This document shows positions 18,192 to 28,557 of a DNA stretch of 64,000 nucleotides, one piece after another. The stretch is from Bacillus sp. FJAT-14578 (GTDB lineage: Bacteria; Bacillota; Bacilli; Bacillales; Bacillaceae_H). Location of the stretch: assembly GCF_000504165.1 (NCBI RefSeq), contig NZ_AYSE01000001.1, positions 744,001-808,000 on the forward strand, given 5' to 3'. A model generated the notes under the pieces. It was not told the DNA's origin, ran no database searches, and saw only the letters and a program-made list of their open reading frames with translations. The position numbers and the translations under genes are program-made. How positions within the stretch are numbered: position 1 is the stretch's first letter; the number at the start of each line of letters is the position of its first letter.

Positions 18192-20089
18192 CGTACCTCA
18201 AGCCCTTTTTGTTTAGATTGCACTAATTGTTCGATTCGTTTCATAACATCATTTGTCGTTAAACCAATTTCCTCAAGCAATTTCCCTACACTTCCGTGTT
18301 CGATGAAACGGTCTGGGATTCCCATTCGATCAATTGGCGTCTGGTAATAGCGGTGATCCCCGGCAAATTCCAATACCGCGCTGCCAAATCCGCCTTGAAG
18401 AACGGCTTCTTCGATGGTTAAAACGGGTTTTCCGGAAGCAAAGATCGCATGAAGCATCTCCTCATCCATAGGCTTAATAAAACGGGCATTCACCACTTCC
18501 ACTGAAACGCCTTGCTCCTCAAGCTTGTCTGCTGCTTCGAGTGCCATTGGGATGGTCGTTCCAAACGTTAAAATAACAGCATCGCTGCCCTCTCTCAACA
18601 CTTCCCATGTTCCAATCGGCAGCTGCTTCAAGTCTTTGTCAAGCGGAACACCTAATCCATTACCGCGTGCATAACGCATCGCAATCGGGCCATCATTATA
18701 TTGAAGAGCTGTATACACCATGTGCTGCCCTTCATTCTCGTCCTTTGGCATCATAAGAACCATATTCGGAATATGGCGCAAAAAGGCAATATCAAACACA
18801 CCTTGGTGAGTCTCTCCATCTGCTCCCACTAACCCAGAACGATCGATCCCAATAAATACATTTAAATTTTGGCGGCAAATATCGTGAACCACCTGATCAT
18901 AGGCGCGTTGCAAAAAGGTCGAATAAATCGCTAAAAACGGCTTCATATTTTGAGTAGCTAACCCTGCAGCCATTGTCGTTGCATGCTGTTCCGCAATCCC
19001 TACATCGTACATGCGGTCTGGAAGTTCCTGTTGGAATTTCTCGAGCTTAGATCCTACCGGCATTGCAGGCGTAATGGCTACGACTCGTTCATCTTCCTTA
19101 GCTACCTTTAAAACCGTATCGCTCACAAGTTTGCTCCAGCCAATTGGAGCGCTTTCGGGTTTAATGAAATCTCCGGACTCAATTTTATATGGGCCGGTTC
19201 CATGCCACGTGCCTACCGTATCCGATTCAGCCGGCAAGTAGCCTTTCCCCTTTTTAGTAATAACATGGACGATGACAGGTCCCTTTGTTTTTTTAGCATA
19301 ATGCAGGTTTTCAAATAAATCATCATAATTGTGGCCATCCACCGGACCTAAATAAGTAAACCCTAAATCTTCAAAGAACATCCCCGTCACAACCATGTAC
19401 TTTAATCCGTCTTTTACCCGCTCAATTGTTGAAGCAAGCTTGCCGCCCACTGCCGGCACTTTCTTCAGCAATGTCTCGAGCTCGTCTTTTACCCAATGGT
19501 ACTTCCCAGCTGTCCGGAGGCGTCCCAATACACTGTGAAGTGCTCCCACATTCGGAGCGATGGACATTTCATTGTCGTTTAAGATGACAATCATATCTTT
19601 TTGCTCATGTCCAATATGGTTTAACGCTTCCAAAGCCATCCCGCCAGTCAGCGCTCCGTCACCGATGATAGGAATAACGTATTCTTTCGACTTCTTTAAC
19701 TCACGTGCTGCTACCATTCCCATTGCAGCCGACAACGACGTAGAGCTATGCCCTGTTTCCCATACGTCATGTTCGCTTTCCGTTCTTTTCGGGAATCCGC
19801 AAAGTCCTTTGTATTGGCGGAGTGTAGCAAACTCACAGGCACGACCCGTCAAAATTTTATGGACATATGACTGATGACCGACATCCCATAAAAATTTATC
19901 TTTCGGACTGTCGAACACTTTATGTAACGCGATTGTGAGCTCTACAACCCCCAAGTTTGGACCAATATGCCCTCCTGTTGCAGACAGCTCATTAATCAGA
20001 AATTGGCGAACTTCTTCGCTCAATTGAATTAGCTCCTCTTTCGACATCTTCTTCAAAAATTGAGGGCTTTTTATCGATGTAAGATCCAA
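18188..20089 (-). CDS. dxs: 1-deoxy-D-xylulose-5-phosphate synthase
   Basis: This 633-residue thiamine-diphosphate enzyme makes DXP from pyruvate and glyceraldehyde 3-phosphate, the first step of the MEP isoprenoid pathway. Motifs include [14 protein letters not shown], the ThDP motif [14 protein letters not shown] ... LNDNEMSI, and [15 protein letters not shown] in the pyrimidine domain. The TTG at 20089 gives [15 protein letters not shown], matching the family N-terminus and length. An in-frame GTG at 20098 is the alternative. ispA is upstream on the same strand, so prenyl diphosphate synthesis is clustered. Confidence 0.95.
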   Translation of the reverse strand: MDLTSIKSPQFLKKMSKEELIQLSEEVRQFLINELSATGGHIGPNLGVVELTIALHKVFDSPKDKFLWDVGHQSYVHKILTGRACEFATLRQYKGLCGFPKRTESEHDVWETGHSSTSLSAAMGMVAARELKKSKEYVIPIIGDGALTGGMALEALNHIGHEQKDMIVILNDNEMSIAPNVGALHSVLGRLRTAGKYHWVKDELETLLKKVPAVGGKLASTIERVKDGLKYMVVTGMFFEDLGFTYLGPVDGHNYDDLFENLHYAKKTKGPVIVHVITKKGKGYLPAESDTVGTWHGTGPYKIESGDFIKPESAPIGWSKLVSDTVLKVAKEDERVVAITPAMPVGSKLEKFQQELPDRMYDVGIAEQHATTMAAGLATQNMKPFLAIYSTFLQRAYDQVVHDICRQNLNVFIGIDRSGLVGADGETHQGVFDIAFLRHIPNMVLMMPKDENEGQHMVYTALQYNDGPIAMRYARGNGLGVPLDKDLKQLPIGTWEVLREGSDAVILTFGTTIPMALEAADKLEEQGVSVEVVNARFIKPMDEEMLHAIFASGKPVLTIEEAVLQGGFGSAVLEFAGDHRYYQTPIDRMGIPDRFIEHGSVGKLLEEIGLTTNDVMKRIEQLVQSKQKGLEVR

Positions 20090-20146
20090 TTGGATCACTC
20101 ACTTTCGTACATTATATAGAGTTACCTTAATTCATTGTGACAAACT

Positions 20147-20266
20147 TTATACATACATGTCAAAAATTGACCTTTTTTGAACAACTTCTCCAAGTGAAAA
20201 AATAGCCGCTAACACAAAAGTGATAACGGCAACCAATAAATTGATTCTTTTATAAAACCTATGCAC
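20147..20266 (-). CDS. possible 39-residue membrane protein
   Basis: In the ispA-dxs gap a GTG-started frame encodes a single hydrophobic segment (NLLVAVITFVLAAIFSLGEVV) between basic ends. No clear ribosome site precedes it and I do not recognise a family. It may be a chance open frame in AT-rich DNA. Confidence 0.25.
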   Translation of the reverse strand: MHRFYKRINLLVAVITFVLAAIFSLGEVVQKRSIFDMYV

Positions 20267-20333
20267 TATTTTTTCACACAATAGTAATCTTATTTTAGCA
20301 TAGTTCCCTATAATACTCAATAAAAAATAACGT

Positions 20334-21233
20334 TTAGCTTTCTCTTTCTTCGATGTATACGCAAATTTTCTCCAAGACATCATGCTGGACATTCGCATCC
20401 CACAGACATCGCTTTGCTTGGTCGATGTGAAAACGCAATTTCCCCTTTGCCTCTTCCATGCCAAGCAGAGCCGGATAAGTGGTTTTTTCGTTTTCGGTAT
20501 CACTGCCCACCGGTTTTCCTAATTGCTCTTCATTTCCTTCAATATCAAGAATATCATCTCGTATTTGAAAGGCTAAGCCTAAATGAACACTGAACTGATG
20601 TAATTGTTCAAGCTGTTCCTTGGAGGCATCCGCCAAAATGGCTCCGGCCCTTACACAAAAAGACAGCAGTTTACCTGTTTTATTTTTATGGATGTATTCC
20701 AGTTCTTCCAGGAATAGCGCTTTTTGTTCACCTTCCATGTCTGCCACTTGCCCCCCAACCATACCTTCAGCTCCAGCAGCCTTTGCCAGCTCCAGTACAA
20801 GCTGCAGCTTTTTGCTGTCAGATACGTCGGGATGTTCAGATTCCGTTAACACCTGAAAACTATTTGTAAGTAAGGCATCGCCGGCTAGAATCGCCATTGC
20901 TTCTCCGAATACTTTATGATTGGTCGGTTTTCCCCGCCTTAAATCGTCATCATCCATACTTGGCAAATCATCATGAATGAGCGAATATGTATGAATCATT
21001 TCAACAGCACAAGCTGCAGGAATACCCAGTTCTTCCTCTTTTCCAAATGCCCGCAGCGTAGCGAAAATAAGAAGAGGGCGAATACGTTTTCCGCCTGCTG
21101 TCAAAGAATAGTTCATTGCTTCTAATAGTTTAGGAGGTGACGACAGTCGAGTGACAATGGCAGGAAGCTCCTTTTCGATTTTCGCCTTTACACCCGCTGT
21201 GTAAGCTTGAAATTCCACATCGTTCACGATCAT
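20334..21233 (-). CDS. ispA: farnesyl diphosphate synthase (polyprenyl synthetase)
   Basis: This 299-residue enzyme condenses IPP with DMAPP and GPP to give farnesyl diphosphate. The first aspartate-rich motif is [14 protein letters not shown] and the second is DDILD, with the conserved [10 protein letters not shown] near the N-terminus. Its ATG overlaps the xseB stop (ATGA), so the two are translationally coupled. It sits upstream of dxs in one run. Length and motifs are normal. Confidence 0.95.
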   Translation of the reverse strand: MIVNDVEFQAYTAGVKAKIEKELPAIVTRLSSPPKLLEAMNYSLTAGGKRIRPLLIFATLRAFGKEEELGIPAACAVEMIHTYSLIHDDLPSMDDDDLRRGKPTNHKVFGEAMAILAGDALLTNSFQVLTESEHPDVSDSKKLQLVLELAKAAGAEGMVGGQVADMEGEQKALFLEELEYIHKNKTGKLLSFCVRAGAILADASKEQLEQLHQFSVHLGLAFQIRDDILDIEGNEEQLGKPVGSDTENEKTTYPALLGMEEAKGKLRFHIDQAKRCLWDANVQHDVLEKICVYIEERES

Positions 21234-21463
21234 TCTTCCTCCTGCACAACAAACGGCTCGAGTTGTCCATCTTCACGCAGAACATGCTCCATTTGTTTTT
21301 CAATTTGTTGTAAACGTTCATGACAAAACTTTGAAATCTCCATTCCTTCTTGAAAATGCTGAATGGCTTTTTCCAAAGGAACGTCTCCCTCTTCCAGCTT
21401 TGTTACGATTTCTTCCAATTTTTCCATGGCTTCTTCAAAAGAATAGTTTTTTTGATCACTCAT
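21230..21463 (-). CDS. xseB: exodeoxyribonuclease VII small subunit
   Basis: This 77-residue acidic helical protein ([34 protein letters not shown]) is the XseB family signature. Several copies wrap around each XseA large subunit to form exonuclease VII, which degrades single-stranded DNA. It overlaps both neighbours by a few bases, so xseA-xseB-ispA are one coupled unit. Confidence 0.94.
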   Translation of the reverse strand: MSDQKNYSFEEAMEKLEEIVTKLEEGDVPLEKAIQHFQEGMEISKFCHERLQQIEKQMEHVLREDGQLEPFVVQEEE

Positions 21464-22811
21464 TACTAAAACGCTCCTCTACTTTTGCAACTTCACATTG
21501 TAAATCTCCGTCTGATAAACGAACGTGAATCATATCTCCTGTCGAAATGCGCTTCGTACTTTTCACCAATTGATTATCTGCATCGTAGACAAGGCTGTAG
21601 CCTCGTTCCATTGTTTTCAGCGGACTTAGAGTATTCAACTTGGAAGCGGACGAAACAAATGACATTTGATGCTGCTTTAAAACAGACTGCATTTCTTTTA
21701 TTAACGCTTTTGTCAGGAGTTGGTGCTGTTCTGCTGAACGCTTCACTTGCTCTTTTGGATGGTTGCGAAGCAACAAACGGGCAAGCTGTTCATATTTCTC
21801 TTTTTTCCCCTCAATATTTCTCCTACTTTCACGATACAGCCGATCCATCAATTTGTCTAATTCCTGCTCTTTTTGCTCACATAATTTACCTGGATAGCGA
21901 AAAGCGTATGATTTTTGGGCACGATGGAGCCTTTCCTTCTGAAAAGCCATCATTTCTCTCATGACGCGCATCATTCTGATTTTACGCTGCTGGATACGCT
22001 CCATCACCTCTGTTAAATGAGGTACTGCCAATTCGGCCGCCCCCGTTGGTGTAGGCGCACGCAAATCCGCTACGAAGTCCGCGATCGTAAAGTCCGTTTC
22101 ATGCCCGACGGCTGAAATGATGGGAATATCAGACTCATAGATGGCCCTAGCAACCGATTCTTCATTAAAAGCCCACAATTCTTCAATCGATCCACCGCCG
22201 CGGCCGACGATCAGAACGTCTAAGCCTCCGAGGCGGTTTGCTTGGTCGATAGCCTTCACAATAGATGGAGCCGCGTTTTCCCCTTGTACTAAAGCGGGAA
22301 TTAAAACGATTTCACCGATTGGATACCGCCGTCTTAACGTCGTTATAATATCGCGAATCGCTGCTCCCGTTGGTGAGGTAACGACACCGATACGGCTTGG
22401 ATAAGGAGGAAGGGGACGTTTGCGGGCCTCATCGAAAAATCCCAGTCCCTGAAGCTTCCCTTTCAGCTGTTCATAAGCCAAATATAAATTACCAATGCCA
22501 TCCGGCTGCATTTCTTTTACATACATTTGATAATTTCCACTTGGCTCGTAAACAGAAACCTCGCCTCGAATCATCACCTTCATTCCACTCTCGGGCCGGA
22601 AGGCTAAACCGCGGTTATAACCTGCAAACATAACTGCCTGAATGCGGGCATTTTCATCCTTTAAGGTAAAATACATATGCCCTCGGCTATGTATTTTAAA
22701 ATTCGATAATTCTCCCTTGATCCAAATGTCTTGAAGATGCGGGTCGACATCAAATTTTCGCTTTATATACTTTGTTAAGGCCGTGACCGTTAAATACCTG
22801 ATCTCACTCAT
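21456..22811 (-). CDS. xseA: exodeoxyribonuclease VII large subunit
   Basis: This 451-residue subunit has an N-terminal OB fold ([26 protein letters not shown]), the catalytic core ([63 protein letters not shown]) and a long coiled-coil C-terminus. The ATG at 22811 (MSEIRYLTV) is 10 bases from GGGAG; ATG 22817 two codons earlier is the alternative. In most Bacillus folD lies just upstream, but here nusB does, with only 78 bases between. Confidence 0.93.
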   Translation of the reverse strand: MSEIRYLTVTALTKYIKRKFDVDPHLQDIWIKGELSNFKIHSRGHMYFTLKDENARIQAVMFAGYNRGLAFRPESGMKVMIRGEVSVYEPSGNYQMYVKEMQPDGIGNLYLAYEQLKGKLQGLGFFDEARKRPLPPYPSRIGVVTSPTGAAIRDIITTLRRRYPIGEIVLIPALVQGENAAPSIVKAIDQANRLGGLDVLIVGRGGGSIEELWAFNEESVARAIYESDIPIISAVGHETDFTIADFVADLRAPTPTGAAELAVPHLTEVMERIQQRKIRMMRVMREMMAFQKERLHRAQKSYAFRYPGKLCEQKEQELDKLMDRLYRESRRNIEGKKEKYEQLARLLLRNHPKEQVKRSAEQHQLLTKALIKEMQSVLKQHQMSFVSSASKLNTLSPLKTMERGYSLVYDADNQLVKSTKRISTGDMIHVRLSDGDLQCEVAKVEERFSNE

Positions 22812-22889
22812 TGTCATCCATCTCCCTTGATTCAGAGATCTGCCTTTTGGCACTCAAGCCCTCCCGTTAGCAGCGGGATGCCATCAAAA

Positions 22890-23279
22890 TTACTTGATCG
22901 TTTGCAGCACTTTTGATAGTACACCGTTAATAAACCGATTCGCCTGAGAGTCGCTGAATTTCTTCGCCAGCTCAATCGCTTCATTTAGGCTTACGCTTGT
23001 TGGGATATCCTCTTCATATGTCATTTCGTATACAGCCAAACGCAAAATCGCACGATCTACTGCCGCCACCCGTTCAAGCGTCCATTTTTCTAAATGTTTG
23101 CGCAATGTGGCATCTATTTCTTCTACATGTTCTACTGTCCCCAATACAAGCTTTTGTAAAAACGGGTCTATTTCCTCTGTTTGAACGACATTTCGGATGG
23201 CCTCTATCGGTTCCGTCTGCCCTAAATCGTATTGAAACAAAGCTTGTAATGCTTTCTCACGTGCTGTACGTCTTTTCAT
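22890..23279 (-). CDS. nusB: transcription antitermination factor NusB
   Basis: This 129-residue all-helical protein binds boxA RNA with NusE (S10) in rRNA antitermination. It shows the family features [18 protein letters not shown] at the N-terminus and [36 protein letters not shown] near the end. It follows yqhY after a terminator-like hairpin. Confidence 0.94.
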   Translation of the reverse strand: MKRRTAREKALQALFQYDLGQTEPIEAIRNVVQTEEIDPFLQKLVLGTVEHVEEIDATLRKHLEKWTLERVAAVDRAILRLAVYEMTYEEDIPTSVSLNEAIELAKKFSDSQANRFINGVLSKVLQTIK

Positions 23280-23487
23280 TCCTTATATTCTCCTTTGTCT
23301 AATCTTATCGAAATATCCTATCAAAATAATAGCATAATTTTTTAGCCATCGTACACATTCTGTATTTTGAGACTTTTTACGCCTCTCTTATTTATTTCCT
23401 TCTCTTTCTCGAAACAATCATAACACGCTTCTTTTCTTTCATGGTCAAGGATAGGCAAACGCCTTGACCAAAGAAGGCCGAATAACG

Positions 23488-23527
23488 AAAAAAGACTGCC
23501 TACATAGAACATAGGCAAGTCTCTTTT
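23488..23527 (-). terminator. intrinsic terminator after yqhY
   Basis: On the minus strand AAAAGAGACTTGCCTA pairs with TAGGCAGTCTTTTTT around a nine-base loop. A second inverted repeat, GGTCAAGG / CCTTGACC, lies at 23448-23470. Confidence 0.75.
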
Positions 23528-23543
23528 CCAAACACCGAATGAA

Positions 23544-23951
23544 TTAGATAGGTTCGATTGTTTCTCCTTCTTGCTTAGGTGTATCGAATTGAACACCAAC
23601 AATATGAATATTCACTTCATCAAGCTCTAATGCCGTCATGTTTTTTAATGCTTGACGAATATTATCTTGCACCTTTTGGGCAACCGTCGGAATAGAAACA
23701 CCGAATTTCATGAAGCAATATACATCCACTTTAATGCTATCTTCCGCTAATTCTACTCTTACACCTTTACCATGATTCTTTTTACCCAATTTTTCCACTA
23801 CACCCGCTGCAAAATTGCCGCGCATGGATGCGACACCATCCACTTCCGAAGCCGCAATACCTGCAATGACTTCAATAACCTCTGGAGCAATCTCCACTTT
23901 CCCTAAGGCATTTTGGGTCTGTCCCATTTGCAGTAAGTTATTTTCACTCAT
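23544..23951 (-). CDS. yqhY: Asp23/Gls24-family protein YqhY
   Basis: This 135-residue protein has the Asp23 pattern GKVEIAPEVIEVIAGIAASEVDGVASM and GVRVELAEDSIKVDVYCFMKFG. In B. subtilis YqhY is encoded with accBC and affects acetyl-CoA carboxylase control; that role is known there and only inferred here. It lies 195 bases downstream of accC. There is no signal peptide or membrane segment. Confidence 0.92.
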   Translation of the reverse strand: MSENNLLQMGQTQNALGKVEIAPEVIEVIAGIAASEVDGVASMRGNFAAGVVEKLGKKNHGKGVRVELAEDSIKVDVYCFMKFGVSIPTVAQKVQDNIRQALKNMTALELDEVNIHIVGVQFDTPKQEGETIEPI

Positions 23952-24146
23952 CTACGCCACCTCCTGTATAACATAATACTATATAAATACCCGTATTTTG
24001 TCACTCATCACCCGGAAATGAGATAACCTTTTTGTTTTCATAGAACCTTCAAATTCCTGTTTCAACATCCGTTGCCTTTTTACCCATCCCGGTTTTCTGT
24101 TTTTCCATCTTGAAGTGACTTATAACGGTCTACGTGAATCTATGTC

Positions 24147-25502
24147 TTATGAATTCATCACGTCGTATAATTCAAGAAATTTTGTATTGAACTCACCAGC
24201 CACAAATTGCTCATGACTTAACAGTTTAAGATGGAATGGAATCGTGGTAGCCACCCCTTCAATCACAAACTCGCTTAATGCCCGCTTCATTCTCGCCACG
24301 GCTTCTTCTCGAGTCGGGGCATGTACAATCAGCTTGGCAATCATGGAGTCATAGTACGGAGGGATGGAATATCCCGGATAAACGGCTGAATCCACCCGCA
24401 CACCGTAGCCGCCTGGAGGTAAGTACATATTAATTTTCCCTGGAGACGGCATGAAATTCTTCTCCGGATTTTCAGCGTTGATGCGGCATTCAATTGCCCA
24501 ACCCGAGAATTGTACATCTTCTTGTGCATAAGCCAATTTTTCACCGCTCGCCACTTTAATTTGCTCTTTAATTAAATCGATGCCCGTGACCATTTCTGTA
24601 ACAGGGTGTTCCACTTGAATACGTGTGTTCATCTCCATAAAATAAAACTTCTTTTCACGATAATCATAGATGAACTCAACTGTTCCGGCACCCGCGTACT
24701 GAACAGCCTGTGCGGCCTTGACCGCCGCTTCCCCCATTTGCTCGCGTACCGACTCATCCAGTGCCGGTGACGGCGTTTCTTCCACCAGCTTTTGCAGGCG
24801 GCGCTGAACCGTGCAGTCACGTTCCCCTAAATGAATGGTATTTCCAAAACTATCAGCCAACACCTGAATTTCGACATGACGGAAATCTTCAATATATTTC
24901 TCGATATATACACCCGGGTTTCCAAACGCCGTCGCTGCTTCTTGCTGGGTAATTTGAATGCCTTTTACAAGCTCTGTTTCATTTTTGGCTACGCGAATTC
25001 CTTTACCGCCGCCGCCGGCTGTCGCTTTAATAATGACCGGATAACCCATTTCATCAGCCAGCGCTGTAGCTTGTTCGACAGTTTCGATGATTCCCTTTGA
25101 ACCGGGTACGATCGGTACACCCGCTTCTCGCATCGTTTCTCTCGCTACATCTTTCGTTCCCATTTTTGTAATGGCTTCAGGGCTTGGACCGACAAATGTA
25201 ATGTTGCATTCACGGCACAGCTCCGCGAAATCGGCATTCTCCGCTAAAAAGCCGTATCCTGGATGAATGGCATCACATCCCGTTATTGTTGCCACGCTCA
25301 TGATATTCGTAAAGTTTAAATAACTGTCCTTTGATGAAGTAGGTCCGATGCAATACGCTTCATCTGCCAGCTGCACATGAAGGGAATCCCGGTCGGCTTC
25401 TGAGTGTACGGCTACAGACTCAACACCCAGCTCTTTACAAGCACGAATAATTCGTACCGCAATTTCTCCTCTGTTTGCAATCAATAGTTTTTTTATCATC
25501 AC
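24147..25502 (-). CDS. accC: biotin carboxylase subunit of acetyl-CoA carboxylase
   Basis: This 451-residue ATP-grasp enzyme carboxylates biotin on AccB using bicarbonate and ATP, the first half of malonyl-CoA synthesis. Motifs are [18 protein letters not shown], the glycine-rich ATP loop [14 protein letters not shown] and the catalytic [18 protein letters not shown]. Two tandem ATGs (25502, 25499) follow AAGGAG. It lies 11 bases after accB. Confidence 0.96.
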   Translation of the reverse strand: MMIKKLLIANRGEIAVRIIRACKELGVESVAVHSEADRDSLHVQLADEAYCIGPTSSKDSYLNFTNIMSVATITGCDAIHPGYGFLAENADFAELCRECNITFVGPSPEAITKMGTKDVARETMREAGVPIVPGSKGIIETVEQATALADEMGYPVIIKATAGGGGKGIRVAKNETELVKGIQITQQEAATAFGNPGVYIEKYIEDFRHVEIQVLADSFGNTIHLGERDCTVQRRLQKLVEETPSPALDESVREQMGEAAVKAAQAVQYAGAGTVEFIYDYREKKFYFMEMNTRIQVEHPVTEMVTGIDLIKEQIKVASGEKLAYAQEDVQFSGWAIECRINAENPEKNFMPSPGKINMYLPPGGYGVRVDSAVYPGYSIPPYYDSMIAKLIVHAPTREEAVARMKRALSEFVIEGVATTIPFHLKLLSHEQFVAGEFNTKFLELYDVMNS

Positions 25503-25513
25503 AAGAGCGCTCC

Positions 25514-26035
25514 TTATTCAGCTTTTACTAAAAATAAAGGTTGTCCATATTCAACAAGTTGACCGTTTTGGACAAGCACTTCTACAATTTCTCCGTTTAC
25601 TTCCGCTTCAATTTCATTAAATAATTTCATCGCTTCTACGATACATACAACCGAATCTTTTTTCACTTTATCCCCAGTTGTTACATAAGCGGCCGTATCT
25701 GGTGAAGGAGAAGCATAGAACGTTCCAACCATCGGAGAAGTGATTTTATGTAAAGACTCGTCGACTTCGGCTTTTACTTCTTTTTGCGCTTGCTGCTCAG
25801 CGGCTGCTGGCTGTACTGGTGCAACTGGAGGCTGTGGTGCTGCGGCTGCTTGCGCCGGCTGCGGGACAGCTTGTACTACTTGTTCTACCGCCGGAACTGT
25901 CACAACCTGGCTTGTTGTAATGGCTCCTTTTTTCTTCATTTTCACCTTTGTTCCATCTTGTTCAAACACGAATTCTTCAATGGAAGATTTATTAATTAGA
26001 TTAATGATTTCACGAATTTCCTGGATTTTTAACAC
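25514..26035 (-). CDS. accB: biotin carboxyl carrier protein of acetyl-CoA carboxylase
   Basis: This 173-residue carrier has an N-terminal helical region ([21 protein letters not shown]), an Ala/Pro/Gln-rich flexible linker (about 60-92) and the biotinyl domain with the acceptor Lys in [13 protein letters not shown]. The start is taken as GTG 26035, six bases after GGGAGTG and matching the family N-terminus; an ATG at 26065 would add ten atypical residues. It heads the accB-accC unit. Confidence 0.94.
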   Translation of the reverse strand: MLKIQEIREIINLINKSSIEEFVFEQDGTKVKMKKKGAITTSQVVTVPAVEQVVQAVPQPAQAAAAPQPPVAPVQPAAAEQQAQKEVKAEVDESLHKITSPMVGTFYASPSPDTAAYVTTGDKVKKDSVVCIVEAMKLFNEIEAEVNGEIVEVLVQNGQLVEYGQPLFLVKAE

Positions 26036-26072
26036 ATCTAACACTCCCTGTCTAAGATTAATCATGCTTATA

Positions 26073-26283
26073 GAGGTTGTTCAAAAAGTCCGGGAAAAAT
26101 GACCGTCGAATTCACTTGTACAGGACGTACTGATCCGACGTTCGCCACAGGACGTGGCGGTTCTTAGTCGGGCTTCATAGGCTTGCTTTTCCGCTACTCA
26201 CGTATTAACTGCATACGCTCCGTTGCTCAAAGCTTCGCTTCCTTGAACTTCTCGGTCCTTTTTGTCTTCCTTTTTGAACACAT
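26073..26283 (-). repeat. MITE-like repeat, long form
   Basis: A 211-base element bounded by GAGGTTGTTCAAAAAG and CTTTTTGAACACATGC, giving GTTCAAAAAG/CTTTTTGAAC terminal inverted repeats. Inside, CGCCAC-AGGAC-GTGGCG sits within CCGAC...GTCGG as a stable stem. The outer ~35 bases at each end match the short copy at 10542-10613 in inverse orientation. There is no open frame for a transposase. It lies upstream of accB. Confidence 0.75.
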
Positions 26284-26452
26284 GCTTATATTCATGATAC
26301 GATATATTTTCTTGTCAATTCAATATAATTATCAGAGTGAAATGGAAATTCCTGATAATTTAAGACTAGGTAATATAATGAGAAATTATATCCTCATAAT
26401 ATATGTATTCTATCATAAAGACTTTATAATGTTTAGTAGTGATTTTCTAATC

Positions 26453-26553
26453 AAAGGCCCCGTCGTAAAAATCCAGTAGAATCAGGATTTTATGACGGGG
26501 CCTTTCGTTAGGATGATTTAAAAGGGCTGTTTTTTCCCCTTTTAAATCATCCT
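26453..26553. repeat. paired-hairpin intergenic repeat, copy B
   Basis: Hairpin 1 pairs 26453-26464 with 26494-26505 (AAAGGCCCCGTC / GACGGGGCCTTT) and carries the nested inner arm AATCCAGTAGAATCAGGATT. Hairpin 2 pairs 26510-26526 with 26537-26553 (core GGATGATTTAAAAGGG). It shares both modules with copies A and C. It lies between spoIIIAH and accB and could terminate the spoIIIA transcript. The stretch 26284-26452 is AT-rich and holds nothing I recognise. Confidence 0.8.
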
Positions 26554-26632
26554 TTTCGTTAAAAGAATATCCTTAAAACACTTGTTTTATACCTGCAGGA
26601 TCTTGGTCTCGCCAATACGTGTTGTGCCTTGA

Positions 26633-27262
26633 TTATTGAGCCGGCTCAAATTCAACAGCCACATATTTTGAACCTAATTCCCCTCTTACAAGCTGGATGA
26701 TTTCATTCGCTTGTGTACGGGAATGTTGTTCTTTTGACTTAATGGTGATGCGGACTTCCCCTCCGTCAGCTCTTACAAGGGCATCTTCATACCCTTTCGA
26801 TTTAATCAATGTCTCGATAACCGCTTCTTTAGCAGCTACATCAGCAAGCTCCTGCATTTTATCCATCGCTTCACTTTTTTCGTGCGCCGTTACATCAGCA
26901 GATGCAACAATATCTTGAAGTCCTTCACGCAGCTTATTGCGCTCATCTTCGATTTCTAAACGCAAAGCCGTAAACAATTCATCACTTTCCACACTGGAAA
27001 TGATAGCTGAATCTTTCTCAGCTTGAGCTGATTCTTCTTCTTTCGCTTTAGCTTCAGCTCCTTTTACATCCTCTTTTTGTTCTGCGGGCTGCTCAGCAGG
27101 CTGCTTTTCTCCTTCCGCCCCTTTTTCCTCTTTATTCTGCTCTTCTTCCACTAAAGCCATATTTTCTTGCGGCGCTTCCGGTGACGTAATATAGTAAACG
27201 GATAAAACAACGACTAAACTCAACATGGTTAATAACCAGACCGTTTGTTTTTTTAATAACAT
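26633..27262 (-). CDS. spoIIIAH: stage III sporulation protein AH
   Basis: This 209-residue mother-cell protein has one N-terminal membrane segment (VWLLTMLSLVVVLSVYYI), a Glu/Lys/Gln-rich low-complexity linker (about 40-85) and a C-terminal EscJ/YscJ-like ring domain (SKGYEDALVRADGGEVRITIK). SpoIIIAH binds SpoIIQ from the forespore to form the A-Q channel across the intermembrane space. A TAAGGGGG site precedes the ATG. It is the last gene of the operon. Confidence 0.93.
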   Translation of the reverse strand: MLLKKQTVWLLTMLSLVVVLSVYYITSPEAPQENMALVEEEQNKEEKGAEGEKQPAEQPAEQKEDVKGAEAKAKEEESAQAEKDSAIISSVESDELFTALRLEIEDERNKLREGLQDIVASADVTAHEKSEAMDKMQELADVAAKEAVIETLIKSKGYEDALVRADGGEVRITIKSKEQHSRTQANEIIQLVRGELGSKYVAVEFEPAQ

Positions 27263-27265
27263 GCT

Positions 27266-27931
27266 TTATTCCCCCTTAGACTTTTTCGGCATTACAGCGA
27301 CTCTATGACTCGGAACATCCAGCGCTCTTGTCACCGCTTCAATGATCCATTTTTTCACTTGAATGTTCTCGGCTCCTTTTGCTACTATGAGCACACCTCT
27401 AATTTCGGGCTTCTTTGTTTTAATGACGACAGGCTGTTCTTGGTCACCGTTTCGAATAACGACCAGCTTTTCATCGGTTGAAGCGTCTTCTACTTTTCTC
27501 GTGCCGCCTTCACGATCCGTTTCCTGAGTTGATTGGTTTTGCGTCACTCTGTCTTTCTCGTAAACCTGCGACTCGGTAGCATCGAGAGTTACGATGACTT
27601 CTACATCCCCTACTCCGGCGATGCTTTCGAGCGCTTCTTTCAATTGAGTTTCATAGCGTTCCTCATAGCTGGCCATCGATTTAGAATGGGTAGATTCTTT
27701 TTGTCCAAATACAGGAGCATCTTTCTCTTCATCCGGCGGTACACTAGAAGAGACTTTTTCCGTCAGCGGATTGGTCGATGTTTGAGGATTGCTTACAAGC
27801 ATAAAGGCAGCTCCTGCTCCCAACAGTACAATCACATAAAAAAACTTTGAGTTTTTCTTCTCGGATGATGGTGACTTAGATGATGAAAATAAGCGGCGAA
27901 TTGATGAAAAAAAACCTTCATCCTTGCTCAT
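27266..27931 (-). CDS. spoIIIAG: stage III sporulation protein AG
   Basis: This 221-residue protein has one membrane segment (FFYVIVLLGAGAAFMLVS, about 30-47) and an extracytoplasmic domain with GVGDVEVIVTLDATESQVYEKD and IRGVLIVAKGAENIQVKKWIIEAV. It forms a large ring of the SpoIIIA-SpoIIQ channel. Its start overlaps spoIIIAF by 14 bases. Confidence 0.93.
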   Translation of the reverse strand: MSKDEGFFSSIRRLFSSSKSPSSEKKNSKFFYVIVLLGAGAAFMLVSNPQTSTNPLTEKVSSSVPPDEEKDAPVFGQKESTHSKSMASYEERYETQLKEALESIAGVGDVEVIVTLDATESQVYEKDRVTQNQSTQETDREGGTRKVEDASTDEKLVVIRNGDQEQPVVIKTKKPEIRGVLIVAKGAENIQVKKWIIEAVTRALDVPSHRVAVMPKKSKGE

Positions 27932-28544
27932 CCCTTTTTACTCCCTCCTCCAATGTCACAGCAATTTTGCTTTCATGAATGCCCCATTTATTGGCAAGAA
28001 ATGATATGATTTTGTGCTCGTTTTTATTTTCATGTTCATTTTGGATGGGCTTGGAGGTATCAATGGAAACAACTTTAATAGCAGACACAGCCTCTTCTCC
28101 TTTTGGTTCGAGCGCTACATGGATGGATGTAATGTTTTCATAATTATTATTTTCATTAGAAGATTCCAGCTCAATCTTGATATCTTCAATTGCTACACCA
28201 TACTGTTCCATCAACTCCTCTTTTACCTCTGTCTCCATTTGGACAGCCATTTGTTCTAAAATATATGCATGTTGTGAAGCTTGTATTTCTTTTTTCTTCG
28301 ATTCCATCAAATTTTCTATATTTCTTTCTTCCGATAAGGAAGATAGATTCATAGAAGCAAGCAATTTATCGACATTGATATGCAAAACCTGAAAAACAGG
28401 TGTAATGATGATCAGCATGAGCAGCAAACCAATCACCATCTTGGCGTATTTTTGCAAACTCGAATTAGGAAGGAGCATATCAATGATGGTAGCAAGCAAA
28501 ATAAATAAAATAATATTGGCAATCCATTGTGTGAGCGCCGCCAT
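27918..28544 (-). CDS. spoIIIAF: stage III sporulation protein AF
   Basis: This 208-residue protein has two N-terminal membrane helices (IANIILFILLATIIDMLLP and MVIGLLLMLIIITPVFQVL) and a soluble C-terminal domain rich in charged residues. It is a membrane component of the SpoIIIA-SpoIIQ complex. It lies 13 bases after spoIIIAE. Confidence 0.92.
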   Translation of the reverse strand: MAALTQWIANIILFILLATIIDMLLPNSSLQKYAKMVIGLLLMLIIITPVFQVLHINVDKLLASMNLSSLSEERNIENLMESKKKEIQASQHAYILEQMAVQMETEVKEELMEQYGVAIEDIKIELESSNENNNYENITSIHVALEPKGEEAVSAIKVVSIDTSKPIQNEHENKNEHKIISFLANKWGIHESKIAVTLEEGVKRDEQG

Positions 28545-28557
28545 TTTTTCCCCTCCT

